DNA of 64,000 bases, from the NCBI RefSeq assembly GCF_000186865.1, contig NW_008705563.1, forward strand, positions 2,350,286-2,414,285, written 5' to 3'. A model generated the notes under the pieces. The model searched no databases. It worked only from the letters and a program-made list of their open reading frames with translations, and was not told the DNA's origin. How positions within the stretch are numbered: the first letter of the stretch is position 1; the number at the start of each line of letters is the position of its first letter. The DNA comes from Aureococcus anophagefferens (Eukaryota; Sar; Pelagophyceae; Pelagomonadales; Pelagomonadaceae). Below, piece after piece: positions 1 through 8,678 of this stretch. Both the position numbers and the translations under genes were made by a program.

Positions 1-228
1 CACCCTCCCCAGCACCGCAGGTCCGTGAATCGTTTTGGGCGCGCGCGGTCCGCGACGGTTCGACCCCGATCGAGTGCGCGCGGCCGCGCGACGCGCGGCC
101 GCGCGGAGTAGCGGCCCGACCTCGGCGACGCGCGTCGTGGCCGCGAGTCGCGCGCGGGGGAGGCGCGGGTCGGCCATCGCGCGGACGGACGTCGCTTCGC
201 GCCGAAAATCCTCGTCGCCAAAGCTCAT
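1..228 (-). CDS. possible hypothetical protein, open at window edge
   Basis: A minus-strand frame opens with ATG at 228 (protein begins MSFGDEDFRREATSVRAMA) and stays open to position 1, giving about 76 codons. It becomes Arg/Ala-rich after residue 35. A strong donor-like sequence (AAAGTGAGT on the minus strand, near 261-253) lies just upstream, so this stretch could instead be intron or 3' part of the gene interrupted by the gap at 342-696. I recognise no family. Open frames are easily produced by chance at this GC content, so support is weak. Confidence 0.2.
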   Translation of the reverse strand, partial: MSFGDEDFRREATSVRAMADPRLPRARLAATTRVAEVGPLLRAAARRAAARTRSGSNRRGPRAPKTIHGPAVLGRV

Positions 229-341
229 TCCGTATCCGGCCCGCGCTCCGTCGAACTCACTTTGCACCGCGTTGCAACGCTTCCACGGCGGTGCATGGGT
301 ACTGAGGAATCCGCCTGCAACGCGCGCACGCCGCACATGCC

Positions 342-696
342 NNNNNNNNNNNNNNNNNNNNNNNNNNNNNNNNNNNNNNNNNNNNNNNNNNNNNNNNNNN
401 NNNNNNNNNNNNNNNNNNNNNNNNNNNNNNNNNNNNNNNNNNNNNNNNNNNNNNNNNNNNNNNNNNNNNNNNNNNNNNNNNNNNNNNNNNNNNNNNNNNN
501 NNNNNNNNNNNNNNNNNNNNNNNNNNNNNNNNNNNNNNNNNNNNNNNNNNNNNNNNNNNNNNNNNNNNNNNNNNNNNNNNNNNNNNNNNNNNNNNNNNNN
601 NNNNNNNNNNNNNNNNNNNNNNNNNNNNNNNNNNNNNNNNNNNNNNNNNNNNNNNNNNNNNNNNNNNNNNNNNNNNNNNNNNNNNNNNNNNNNNNN
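342..696. other. assembly gap (355 N)
   Basis: A run of N interrupts the PdxT gene that enters from the right. Frames drawn across it are not meaningful, because the true gap length and content are unknown. Confidence 0.99.
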
Positions 697-794
697 CGCG
701 TGCGCGCGCCGAGGCCCGCGAGCACGGCCACGTGCTCCTCGACGGAGCCCTGGATCGCGAGCACGCCGACGAGCGGGCCGTCGTCGTCGGCCAT
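697..794 (-). CDS. PDX2: pyridoxal 5'-phosphate synthase glutaminase subunit PdxT/SNO, N-terminal fragment
   Basis: The ATG at 794 opens a protein beginning MADDDGPLVGVLAIQGSVEE and continuing about 12 more residues before the gap. The GVLAxQGxxxEH start is the signature of the class-I glutaminase PdxT, in which the family glycine-rich strand and a helix with E-H follow. PdxT releases ammonia from glutamine for PdxS in vitamin B6 synthesis. Catalytic Cys, His and Glu would lie inside the N-run and are not seen. The sequence left of the gap shows no recognisable PdxT C-terminus, so the rest is missing or spliced. The gene sits 126 bp downstream of the DUSP gene on the same strand. Confidence 0.75.
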
Positions 795-920
795 GGCGTT
801 TGTGGGATACGCGCGGCGCTCGCAGAGGGCTGGCGCGGCACGCAGCGGTGCTGTCTCTCCAGTCAGAGGCAAGTTCCGCGATCGCTGAAGTCTGCAACTT
901 GACGGCAAGGACCGCTCCCG

Positions 921-2456
921 TTACGCCTCCCGCAGCGCGTCGTGCAGGGGCGACAGCGTCGGCAGCTCGACGCCGGCCTCCGGGTCGGGCGGCTTCGGCG
1001 CCGGCGTGCAGCACGTCGTCTCGCCCCCGCGCGGCGGCGGCGGCACCGGGAGGAGCGCGTCCGCGACGTCCGCGAGGACCTCGGCCGCGACGTCGTCGAG
1101 CCCGTCGTCGGCGTCGTCCTCCGCGGCCTCGACGACGGGCCGCCGGTTGCGCGCCGCGGCCTTGAGGCAGCGCGCGACGCGCGCGATCGCCAGGGGCCGC
1201 GCGGGCGGCGCGCGCGCGCCCCGGAGGCTCGGGTCCGCGCGCCGCCGCGCGAGGCCCGGCTCGTCGGCCGCGCCGTGGCAGAGGGAAAAGTAGGCATAGA
1301 GCGACGGCGACACGGCGCGGTAGTCGACGCCGAGCGCGTACGGCGCGAGCGGCGGCCGCGGCGGCGCCGCGAGCCGCGCGTTCGAGAGCGGGCCCGGCGG
1401 CGGCGGCGGGTCCGCGTCGCCGCCCCTGGGCGGCGCGTAGAAGGCCCAGGACCGCCAGGCGCGGAGCCACTCCTCGTCGACCAGATAGAGCACGTCGCTC
1501 GGGTCCGTCGGCCGCGGCGGGTCGAGGCTCCGCGCGACGCGCGGCTCCTCCTCGCGCCACACGCTGTCCACGTCGACGCGCAGCAAGCCCTCGAGGAGCG
1601 CGGGGCTGTAGGCGCCTACAAGCAGGCCCAGGGACCGGTGCAGCGCCATGAAGCGCCGCGCGAGGACGCGGCCGATCTCCGCGGGCGTCTTCCGCCGCCG
1701 AAAGTCCTCCTGCTTCCGCGCGCGCTGCAGCAGGCCGCGCACGCGGCACAGGGGCTTCAGCGCCCGGTAGGACGCGGCGTCGACGAGGCGCAGCTCCCGG
1801 AGCTCCGTCGCCTGGAGCCGCGCGAGCGCGTCCGCGACGGCCTCCGCGGGCGCGCTCTCGACGGTCGTGACCCGGCCGCAGTAGGACACCTCGAAGTCGA
1901 ACTCGAGGATCGCCGTGCGGTCCGGGTCCAACGCCCAGCGCGCGCCGACGCAGCGCGTCGCCAACAGGCCGCACGCGCGGCGCCGGCGGGACCGCGGCGC
2001 GCCGAGCGGCCGCCGCGCGTGCAGCGCGTCGTCGGGCGACCCGTCGAAGTGGCCGTCGCCCACGAGCCGCGGCAGCCGCTGCACGAGGTCCTCCGTGCGC
2101 TTCGTCGCGCGCGCCGCGAGCAGCGCGTGCGCGACGAGCGCGGCCGCGTGCGGCGCGCACCGGTCCGGCCGCGGCTCGAGGCCGGGGCACCCGTGCGTCG
2201 CGTCGTGGGCCGCGAGCGCGCGGAAGACGTAGGCCTCGAAGTGGCGCTCGCGCCTCGCCAGGAGCCGCAGGCAGTTCACGCGCAGGTTGTCGCGCGTCGC
2301 CCAGGGCGGCGCCTTGGGGTGCACGTCGAGCACCTCGTGGGGCGCCTGCATGGCGTTGATCACGTAGGCGCTCAGCGTCGGCGGCAGGTCGTCGCGCTCG
2401 TCGAGCTCCACGGCGTCGTCGCCGCAGCCGCACAAGGCGTCGCCGAGGGCGTCCAT
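921..2456 (-). CDS. DUSP-domain protein (ubiquitin-protease-associated domain)
   Basis: Single exon, 511 residues. Residues about 315-400 contain YLVDEEWLRAWRSWAFY, then a Pro-rich loop, GPLSNARL, and a stretch LGVDYRAVSPSLYAYFSLCHG. This matches the DUSP fold found in ubiquitin-specific proteases (xYLxxxxWxxxWxxY, PGPIxNxxL, DYxxVxxxxWxxL). No USP catalytic Cys or His box is visible, so this is not itself a protease on present evidence. The rest is Arg/Leu-rich helical sequence with an acidic patch (EDDADDGLDD) near residue 445. A role in ubiquitin signalling is inferred only from the domain. The end of the protein is well defined (stop at 921-923). Confidence 0.75.
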   Translation of the reverse strand: MDALGDALCGCGDDAVELDERDDLPPTLSAYVINAMQAPHEVLDVHPKAPPWATRDNLRVNCLRLLARRERHFEAYVFRALAAHDATHGCPGLEPRPDRCAPHAAALVAHALLAARATKRTEDLVQRLPRLVGDGHFDGSPDDALHARRPLGAPRSRRRRACGLLATRCVGARWALDPDRTAILEFDFEVSYCGRVTTVESAPAEAVADALARLQATELRELRLVDAASYRALKPLCRVRGLLQRARKQEDFRRRKTPAEIGRVLARRFMALHRSLGLLVGAYSPALLEGLLRVDVDSVWREEEPRVARSLDPPRPTDPSDVLYLVDEEWLRAWRSWAFYAPPRGGDADPPPPPGPLSNARLAAPPRPPLAPYALGVDYRAVSPSLYAYFSLCHGAADEPGLARRRADPSLRGARAPPARPLAIARVARCLKAAARNRRPVVEAAEDDADDGLDDVAAEVLADVADALLPVPPPPRGGETTCCTPAPKPPDPEAGVELPTLSPLHDALREA

Positions 2457-3324
2457 GTGTGTTTTGTGTTTACGCTGACATGCACTCCACAGGAGCCATG
2501 CTCTGGCAGGAGGCTACCTAAAAAAAAGTACCAGACGCCACCCCCGGTTCTTGGTGCCGGCCACCGGCACCCACCCACCCACCTCCCGACCAATCAACGA
2601 GCTCCTTTTGTTGTTGGTTGCCTTCAAGTTGCCGCGTCGCGCGCCGCTGGGCGATCGCTGAATTGCCACACCGCGCGCGCCGCGTAGCGCCGCGGTTCGA
2701 CCCGGAGTCGCCGGTGCCGCTGCAGGAGGCGGCCGCCACCGTGCGGCCGCGGGCCCGCCGACGAACGCCGGGCGCGGCCTGACTCGACGAGGACACCGCC
2801 GTGCTCCATGGCACCTATTCCCGACTCCCGGTGCGACGCAGGACGCAGGACGCGCGCGGCCTCCACACGCGCGCGTGCGCGTTACAAGTACCCTTTAAGT
2901 ACACTTTGGATTTTTGAAACCCGACCTCCGGGCCCACCCACCCACTGGGGGGTGCCGTCGGATCTTTTGTCCGTGGTCGACTCTCGGCTCTGGAAATAAT
3001 TTAATTGTGGAAATTCGTCTCCGTCGCCGTCGCTGCGCCTGCGCGGCGAGCCGCTGTCGCCGCCCCAGAGGGCTCCTCCCACGCGAACCCCCAGACGACG
3101 GCTCCGGCAACGCGTCGTCGCCGCCCGTCTCGCCCCGCGCGACGTCGTCGGCGCGTCGTCGAGCGACCTTCGCATAGCACGAAGGCGCGAGGCCAGAGAC
3201 GACGCGCGCCCGACGCCCGAGCGGAGGTGGTTGTTTTTATTTAAGGTGATCGACGAGCGAGGGATGGCCCGCCCGCGCGCGCGTCGCCGGCCCGCGGCGC
3301 GGCGGCCGTTTCTCCGGCCGCCGC
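2457..3324. other. 868-bp intergenic stretch
   Basis: Lies upstream of the DUSP gene and downstream of RPS11 (both minus). It holds less GC-rich tracts (around 2880-3010 and 3225-3245), CCCACCCACCCAC tracts near 2573 and 2934, and a TTTATTTAAGG stretch close to the RPS11 3' end that may serve in 3' processing. The frames here look like low-complexity Arg/Ser shadows. I see no supported gene. Confidence 0.6.
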
Positions 3325-3828
3325 TTAGAAGACGCGGAAGACCTTCTTGACGTTGAGGGACTGGTTGACGGCGGGCTCGTGGGTGAGGACGTTGAAGCGG
3401 ACCGTCTTCGTGAGGGGCCGGCACTGGCCGACGGTGACGATGTCGCCCTCCTTGACGTTCTCGAAGCAGGGGCTGCAGTGCACCGACATGTTCTTGTGGC
3501 GCTTCTCGAAGCGGCGGTACTTGCCGCACCAGTTGAGGTAGTCCCGGCGGATGACGAGCGTGCGCTTCATCTTCGTGGAGATGACCATGCCCTTGAGGAT
3601 GCGGCCGCGGATCGACACGTTGCCCGTGAAGGGGCACTTCTTGTCGACGTACGAGCCCTCGAGCGCGAGCTTGGGCGTCTTGAAGCCGAGGCCCACGTTG
3701 CGCACGTAGCGCATGCCCTTCTTGCTCTTCTTCGCGAGCGCGCGCTTGCGGCCGATGAAGACCGCATCCTGCTTCTGGTACGCCTTCTCCGTCTGCTCGG
3801 CCTCGCGGAACGTCCCGGCGGCGGGCAT
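3325..3828 (-). CDS. RPS11: 40S ribosomal protein S11 (uS17)
   Basis: Complete 167-residue single exon. It carries the eukaryotic uS17 block almost unchanged: [70 protein letters not shown], and [20 protein letters not shown]. It binds 18S rRNA early in small-subunit assembly and acts in the cytosolic ribosome. Length is close to the family's (about 155-160). The start at [20 protein letters not shown] is the only sensible one. It faces away from the lipase gene across a 536-bp divergent spacer. Confidence 0.98.
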   Translation of the reverse strand: MPAAGTFREAEQTEKAYQKQDAVFIGRKRALAKKSKKGMRYVRNVGLGFKTPKLALEGSYVDKKCPFTGNVSIRGRILKGMVISTKMKRTLVIRRDYLNWCGKYRRFEKRHKNMSVHCSPCFENVKEGDIVTVGQCRPLTKTVRFNVLTHEPAVNQSLNVKKVFRVF

Positions 3829-4364
3829 CTTGACAACCTGTGAGGGCGCGGCGGGTGAGCGAACAGCCTTTTCGTGCGGGAGTGCGCGCGGCGACCCCGG
3901 CGTCCCGTCCCGCGTCGCGCGCGCCTCTCTGTCGCGTCGGGGCGGCCGCAGAGCGTCGGCGAGCCGCGCAGAGCGTCGGGCGCGTCTTTCGGCGCGTCTT
4001 CGCGTCCGCAGCGTCGCTCCGTTGCCCTGCTGCCGGCCCCGACGCTCTCACCGCCGCCGCGCGCGTCTCTCGCCGCCCTCATCGCGGACACCGCCTCGCA
4101 CGGCGACTAGCTCGCTCTTTTGTTGTCTCGGCTTGGCGGCGATGAGAGAGAGAGATATTCGCCTGGGGTCTTGGCCGGGGCTAAATCGACGCTCTCGAGC
4201 GGCGCACAATGCCCGCGCAGTCCGCGTCCTGGCGCACGTAGTAGCGCGCGGACCCAGCCGTTGTCGTCCATCAATTCTCTGACAACCGTGGACACAGCCC
4301 TCCATTGGCCCGGACCCGGAGCATCGCTCTTCGCTGAAATCGCCGAAACGCCACCGCACCCATC
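3829..4364. promoter_or_regulatory. 536-bp divergent spacer between RPS11 and the lipase gene
   Basis: Must contain the promoters and 5' leaders of RPS11 (minus) and the FYVE/lipase gene (plus), since both start at its edges. It contains a GAGAGAGAGATAT tract at about 4144-4157. I recognise no defined operator or TATA box, and no coding sequence. Confidence 0.4.
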
Positions 4365-6553
4365 ATGTTCTCCAAGTTCACGGAGAAGGCGTCGTCCTAC
4401 GCGTCGACGGCGGCGGCGGCGGCGAACGCGACCTACGAGACGGGCAAGCAGGGCCTGAGCTCCGTGCCCTGCGACCGCTGCGGCGTGCCGCACAACGCGC
4501 TGCTCCGCCTGTCGACGTGCCCGGTCTGCGGCGGCCGCGTCTGCAAGGGCTGCAGCGCGCAGCTCGTCGTGCCCGACGCGTGCGCCAAGTCCGGCGCGGG
4601 CTCGAGCGGCGAGGTGAGCGTCTGCGCGCGCGAGTGCGGCCCGCGCTGCGGCGAGGCGAACGCGGCCGCGTTCCGGCGGGCGTTGGCCGCGAGCCACGCG
4701 GCGAACGTGACCGCCTTCTTGGAGGACCTCGCGAGTGGCCGCGCGGCGGGCGAGACCTACCCGCGGCCCGGCGCCGCCGTCGCGGACACGGGCGCGTCGG
4801 CGACGGCCATGCGCCTCGCGCCGCTCGCGCTCGAGGCGCTCAAGCTCAGCGGCTATTCGGACGTCGTCCGCGCGTACCAGCTCGCCGAGGGCGGCATCGC
4901 GGCCGTTTTGTTGACGCCGACGTTCCGCATCTTCGCGGAGCGCGTGCTGCCCATGCTGCGGCGCCACGTCAGGGACGCGGGCGAGGCGACGTCCTACAAG
5001 ACGCGCGGCGCGGCGGAAGCGGAGCTCGCGCTCCGTCTCTACTACCTCGCCTGCGGCGACGCCGTCGGCCGGCTGCGGGCCTGCGGCGCGCCGCGGGAGG
5101 CGACGCGGCGCGGCCCCGCGGCCTCGGACGACGTCCTCGACGCGCTCGGGTGCGGGCTCGGCGCCGCGGAGATGGGGGTTTCGTTCCGCGACGCGCGCTC
5201 CGTAGGTACTGGATCGGCCCCGCGCAGTGGCTCTACGCGGCGAACGAGTTAAGGAAACCGCAACACACGCCCGACTGGGCGGCGTGGTACTGCAAAAAAC
5301 TCTGCGAGACGTCCGGCGGCTGGCGGCTCCTCGCGTGCGTCGGCGCGTCGCGGTCCGAGAACGCCCGGTGCTCCGTGCCGTCGCTGCCCAAGGTGCGGTT
5401 CCCCGCGTGGTGCCTCGCGGCGCGCGGCGACGAGGCCGTGCTCGCGATCCGCGGCAGCCAGACGCCCGGCGACTGGGCCATCAACAGCGACGCCGACGAG
5501 GCGCCCGTCTTCGGGGTCGACAGCGCCTGGGTCGCGCACGGCGGCATTTTGCGGGCCGCGCGGGCGATTTTGAACGACTGCGGCGCGGGCGAGGCCGTCG
5601 ACGCGCTCCGGGCGCGCGGCGTCCGCGTGACCTGCGTCGGCCACTCGCTCGGCGGCGGGGTCGCGGCGCTCGTCGCGACGTTGCTGAACGACCACGGGGC
5701 GCTGCCCCGCGTGCGCTGCTACGCGTTCGCGACGCCCGCGTGCGTCTCCGCGGACCTCGCGGCGTTCCTGAAGCCGACGGTGACGTCCTGCGTGCTCCAG
5801 GACGACGTCGTGCCGCGGCTCTCCGACGCGACGTGCGCGCGGCTCGCCGCGGACCTCGTGAACGACGACGCCAACTACCGCGCGAGCTTCGCCAAGGACC
5901 GCGCGGCCTACGCGGGCCACGTCGCGACGCTGGGAAAGGGCGAGGGCATGGTCCACGACGCGCGCGAGGACGCGCTGCCCCTCGAGAGCTTGGACCGGCG
6001 CGCGGCGTCGCCGACGCTCTCGGGCCGCAAGTCGGCCGCCGCGCGGCTCGTCGTGCCCGGTTTGGTCGTCTTCCTCGCGGGCGTCGACGGCAACTACGAG
6101 GCCCACGCGACGGACGGCGACCTGCCGGAGCTGAACAAGGTCCAGCTCACGCCGCGCGCGGTGAACGACCACGACGTCTCCCAGACGGCCTTCGCGCTCC
6201 GCGTCGTCCGCGCGACGCGGTCCCGGCGGCCCCGGGAGCGGCCCGCGCCGCCCTTCCGGCCCGCGCTCCTCGCGGACAACACGTGGGCGCCCTGCGCCGT
6301 CTGCGGCTCCGACGTGACGTGGACGTCCGCCGTGCGCGGCAGCGACGCCGCGCGCGCGAGCGCGACGCACCACTGCCGCGCGTGCGGCGCGCTCGTCTGC
6401 GCCTTCTGCGCGCCCGCGGGCGACCGCGTCGCCGGCGACGGCATCGCCCAGTTCACCGAGCTCCCGGACAAGCGCGTCACGATCCCGTCGATGGGCTGCC
6501 TCGGCCGCGTCCGCGTCTGCCGGCCCTGCGGCTTCAACGCGTATAACCTGTAG
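4365..6553 (+). CDS. class-3 lipase flanked by two zinc-finger modules (FYVE at C-terminus)
   Basis: The N-terminal part (from MFSKFTEKASSYAS) has a Cys-rich finger CDRCGVPH...CPVCGGRVCKGC. After about 5206 the frame changes and continues as a lipase_3 domain: AIRGSQTPGDWAIN (oxyanion region), VTCVGHSLGGGVAAL (nucleophile Ser), LQDDVVPRL (Asp) and VNDHDVSQTAF (likely His). The C-terminus is a FYVE finger (CAVCGSDV...THHCRACGALVCAFC...RVRVCRPC). The frame change is best explained by a 56-nt intron, 5150-5205 (GTGCGG...CGTAG), which keeps phase and resembles other introns here. A 23-nt intron (5183-5205) or an indel are alternatives. Probable membrane-recruited acylglycerol or phospholipid lipase, with phosphoinositide binding inferred from FYVE. 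It converges on the NHL gene, 24 bp away. Confidence 0.85.
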
Positions 6554-6577
6554 TTAGCAGCGTGCCTCGCGACATCT

Positions 6578-7752
6578 CTAGTGGTTGCGCCAGCACTCGC
6601 TCTTGCCCGTGGCGCTGTCCGGCTGGCACGTGAGCTCGGGGCAGCAGTCCGCGCTCTGGGCGCACTCGTCGCCCTTGGCCGCGCACGCGGCGCCGGCGAG
6701 CTTCTTCCAGTAGGAGACGCGGCCCGGCGCCCAGGTCGCGACGACGACGTCGCCGTTGGGCAGGATCTGCGCGTCGTGCGGGTGCAGGTGGCCCTCGGCG
6801 CCGAGGAGGCCCGAGACGTTGAGGATCGCGAGCGTCTCGTCCTCCGCGTCGACGATGGCGACGGGCCCCTCGAGCGCGGGCAGGATCGCCAGGCCGCCGA
6901 GGGCCGGGTAGGACCGGATGTTGCAGATGCGGTCGATGCCCTCGACGCGCGCGAGGTCCTCGAAGTCGAAGACGCCGCCCGTCTTCGCGTCGAAGGAGAA
7001 GCGCTGGAGCCGGTGGTTCTCGCGCTCGCTGACGACGAGCTGGCCGCGGCGCGCGTCGTAGGTGATGCTGTGGCACGTGGCGAACTGGCCGTCGCCGCCG
7101 CCGCCGCCGCCGAAGGTGTGGTTCGCGTAGGCCCCGTCGCGCGTGAAGACGTGGATGAGGTTCGACCCGTAGCCGTCGGCGAGGTAGACGTAGTCGCCCT
7201 CGGGCGGCACGGCGAACCACGTGGGCTTGTAGGGCTCGAACTTGCTGTCGTTGTTCGGCGGGCCGCGCACCTGCCACACGACGTCGCCCTCGAGCGTCGT
7301 CTTCGTCAGGAGAGCTCGCCGTTGTTCGCGTGGTACAAAAACGTCTCGGACCCCTCCACCGCGAGCCGGAGGCCGTGGGGCGTCCCGACGCAGAGCGGGC
7401 CGCCGGCGCCGAGGATCTCGCCGCCCGTGCCGTCGGGCTTCCAGCGCACGAGGCAGTGCGTGTCGTTCGTGTGGTCCGGCTCGTAGGTGAGGTAGATGTT
7501 GCCCGCGGCGTCGACCTCGAGGCCGTGGCTGTTGACCACTGCCGCGCCCTCGGGCATCTGGAGCTTGAGGGGCATGTATTCATACCTGTGCGGTGCAAAA
7601 TAAGCGTGACCGTGACGGAGGGGATCGGCTGGTCAATGTAACGCTCAGTAAACGCCGAAGACGCACGTATAGTCACCCGACCCGCCGATGATGGCGCCGT
7701 CTGCGACGGCGAGGAGGGCGAGCAGCTTCATCGAGGCGGCGAGCATCTTCAT
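6578..7752 (-). CDS. secreted NHL-repeat beta-propeller protein, one intron and one apparent frameshift
   Basis: Exon 1 (7752-7667) encodes a signal peptide, MKMLAASMKLLALLAVADGA, then GSGDYT. An 81-nt intron (7666-7586, GTGCGT...CACAG) joins it in phase to YEYMPLKLQMPEGAAVV. The body shows propeller strands typical of NHL and peptidyl-hydroxyglycine-lyase-like proteins (HGLEVDAAGNIYLTYEP, VYLADGYGSNLIHVF, GQLVVSERENHRLQRF, HPHDAQILPNGDVVVATW). The tail is Cys-rich (CAAKGDECAQSADCCPELTC). At about 7310-7313 an extra dinucleotide in a GAGA run (plus strand) breaks the frame: NNGEL is followed by a stop, while the next frame continues LTKTTLEGDVVWQ. This is either an assembly error or a recent inactivation. 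The start lies only 69 bp from the aldolase start, on the other strand. Confidence 0.85.
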
Positions 7753-7821
7753 TCCGATGGCTGCCCAGAAAGTCAACACATGGATACGAGGAGTGGAGCA
7801 CAGAAGTTGCAGCAGTGCAGC
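7753..7821. promoter_or_regulatory. very short divergent promoter region, NHL gene / aldolase gene
   Basis: Only 69 bp separate the ATG of the secreted NHL protein (7752, minus) from the preferred aldolase ATG (7822, plus). An upstream in-frame aldolase ATG at 7780 would leave 27 bp. Both 5' leaders must be minimal or overlap. No sequence motif is recognised. Confidence 0.4.
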
Positions 7822-8673
7822 ATGGAGGCTCTGCGTCTCGCAGCGCGCCGATTCACTGCGACACGATGCCTTGCGCGGGCAACAACGCGACGCCTCAGCA
7901 GCGCCCCCGGCAGCGCCAACGCCTTCCGCGCGAAGCTCCAGACGCGGCCCCGCGGCTGCAGCCTCCAGTTCGCCGTAATCCCGTCGCCAGTCGTCACGCA
8001 GGCGATGGCCGCGGCCGGTGCCGACGCGATCTGCATCGATTTAGAGCACGGGCCCATCGACTACAAGGACGCGCAGGCCATGGTCGCGAGCGTCCGGGGA
8101 AGCGACTGCGCGCCCGTCGTGCGCGTGCCGTCCATCGAGCCGCTGAGCGTGAAGCGCGCGCTCGACCTCGGCGCCGAGGGCGTCGTCTTCCCGCTGGCGT
8201 GCACCGCCGCGGACGTGGAGCGCGCCGTGCGGACGCTCCACTACCCGCCGCGGGGCGACCGCGGCTTCGGTCCTTTTGTGGCCGCGTCCGCGAAGGGCTT
8301 CGAGTTCGCGGAGGCGGCGGCGCACTACGAACGGAACCCGCCGCTCTGCGTCGTCCTCATCGAGACGGCGGAGGCCGTGGACAACATCGACGCGATCTTG
8401 GCCGTCGAGGGCGTCGACGCCTTCCAGCTCGCGCAGTTCGACCTGTCGACGGCGCTTGGCGCCTCGGGCCGATTCGACGACCCGGGCTTCCTCGCGGCGG
8501 AGAGGCGCGTGGAGGAGGCGGCGTTTGCCCGCGGCGTCCCCCTCGGCGCCGTCGCGCTGACCGCGGACCGCGCGGCGGAGCTCCACGCGCGCGGCTACGC
8601 GCTCACCGTCGGCTTCGACGTGCACTGGCTCAAGGCGGGCGTCGCCGCGGCCTCCGCGTGGGTCGCCGACTAA
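7822..8673 (+). CDS. HpcH/HpaI family aldolase, probably mitochondrial
   Basis: The mature part matches the class-II 2-oxo-acid aldolase family (2-keto-3-deoxy-L-rhamnonate or HpcH type). It has AGADAICIDLEHGPIDY (metal-binding Glu and His region), PVVRVPSIEPLSVKRALDLG, AEGVVFPLACTAADVERAV, YPPRGDRGFGPF, VVLIETAEAVDNIDAILAVEGVDAF and GFDVHWLK. The reaction is reversible cleavage of a 2-keto-3-deoxy acid to pyruvate (or an analogue) plus an aldehyde; the exact substrate is unknown. The start at 7822 gives MEALRLAARRFTATRCLARA, an Arg/Ala presequence suggesting mitochondrial import. An ATG at 7780 adds 14 residues. The stop is 5 bp from the convergent EF-hand-like gene. Confidence 0.88.
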   Translation: MEALRLAARRFTATRCLARATTRRLSSAPGSANAFRAKLQTRPRGCSLQFAVIPSPVVTQAMAAAGADAICIDLEHGPIDYKDAQAMVASVRGSDCAPVVRVPSIEPLSVKRALDLGAEGVVFPLACTAADVERAVRTLHYPPRGDRGFGPFVAASAKGFEFAEAAAHYERNPPLCVVLIETAEAVDNIDAILAVEGVDAFQLAQFDLSTALGASGRFDDPGFLAAERRVEEAAFARGVPLGAVALTADRAAELHARGYALTVGFDVHWLKAGVAAASAWVAD

Positions 8674-8678
8674 GCTCC

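Noticed and set aside
225..908. PdxT frame continued straight through the gap
   Set aside because: Residues left of the N-run in that frame do not resemble a PdxT C-terminus and the gap length is unknown.
2685..2720. tRNA-like T-loop GGTTCGACC
   Set aside because: The flanking bases do not form the five-pair T stem, and no D or anticodon arm or acceptor can be drawn around it.
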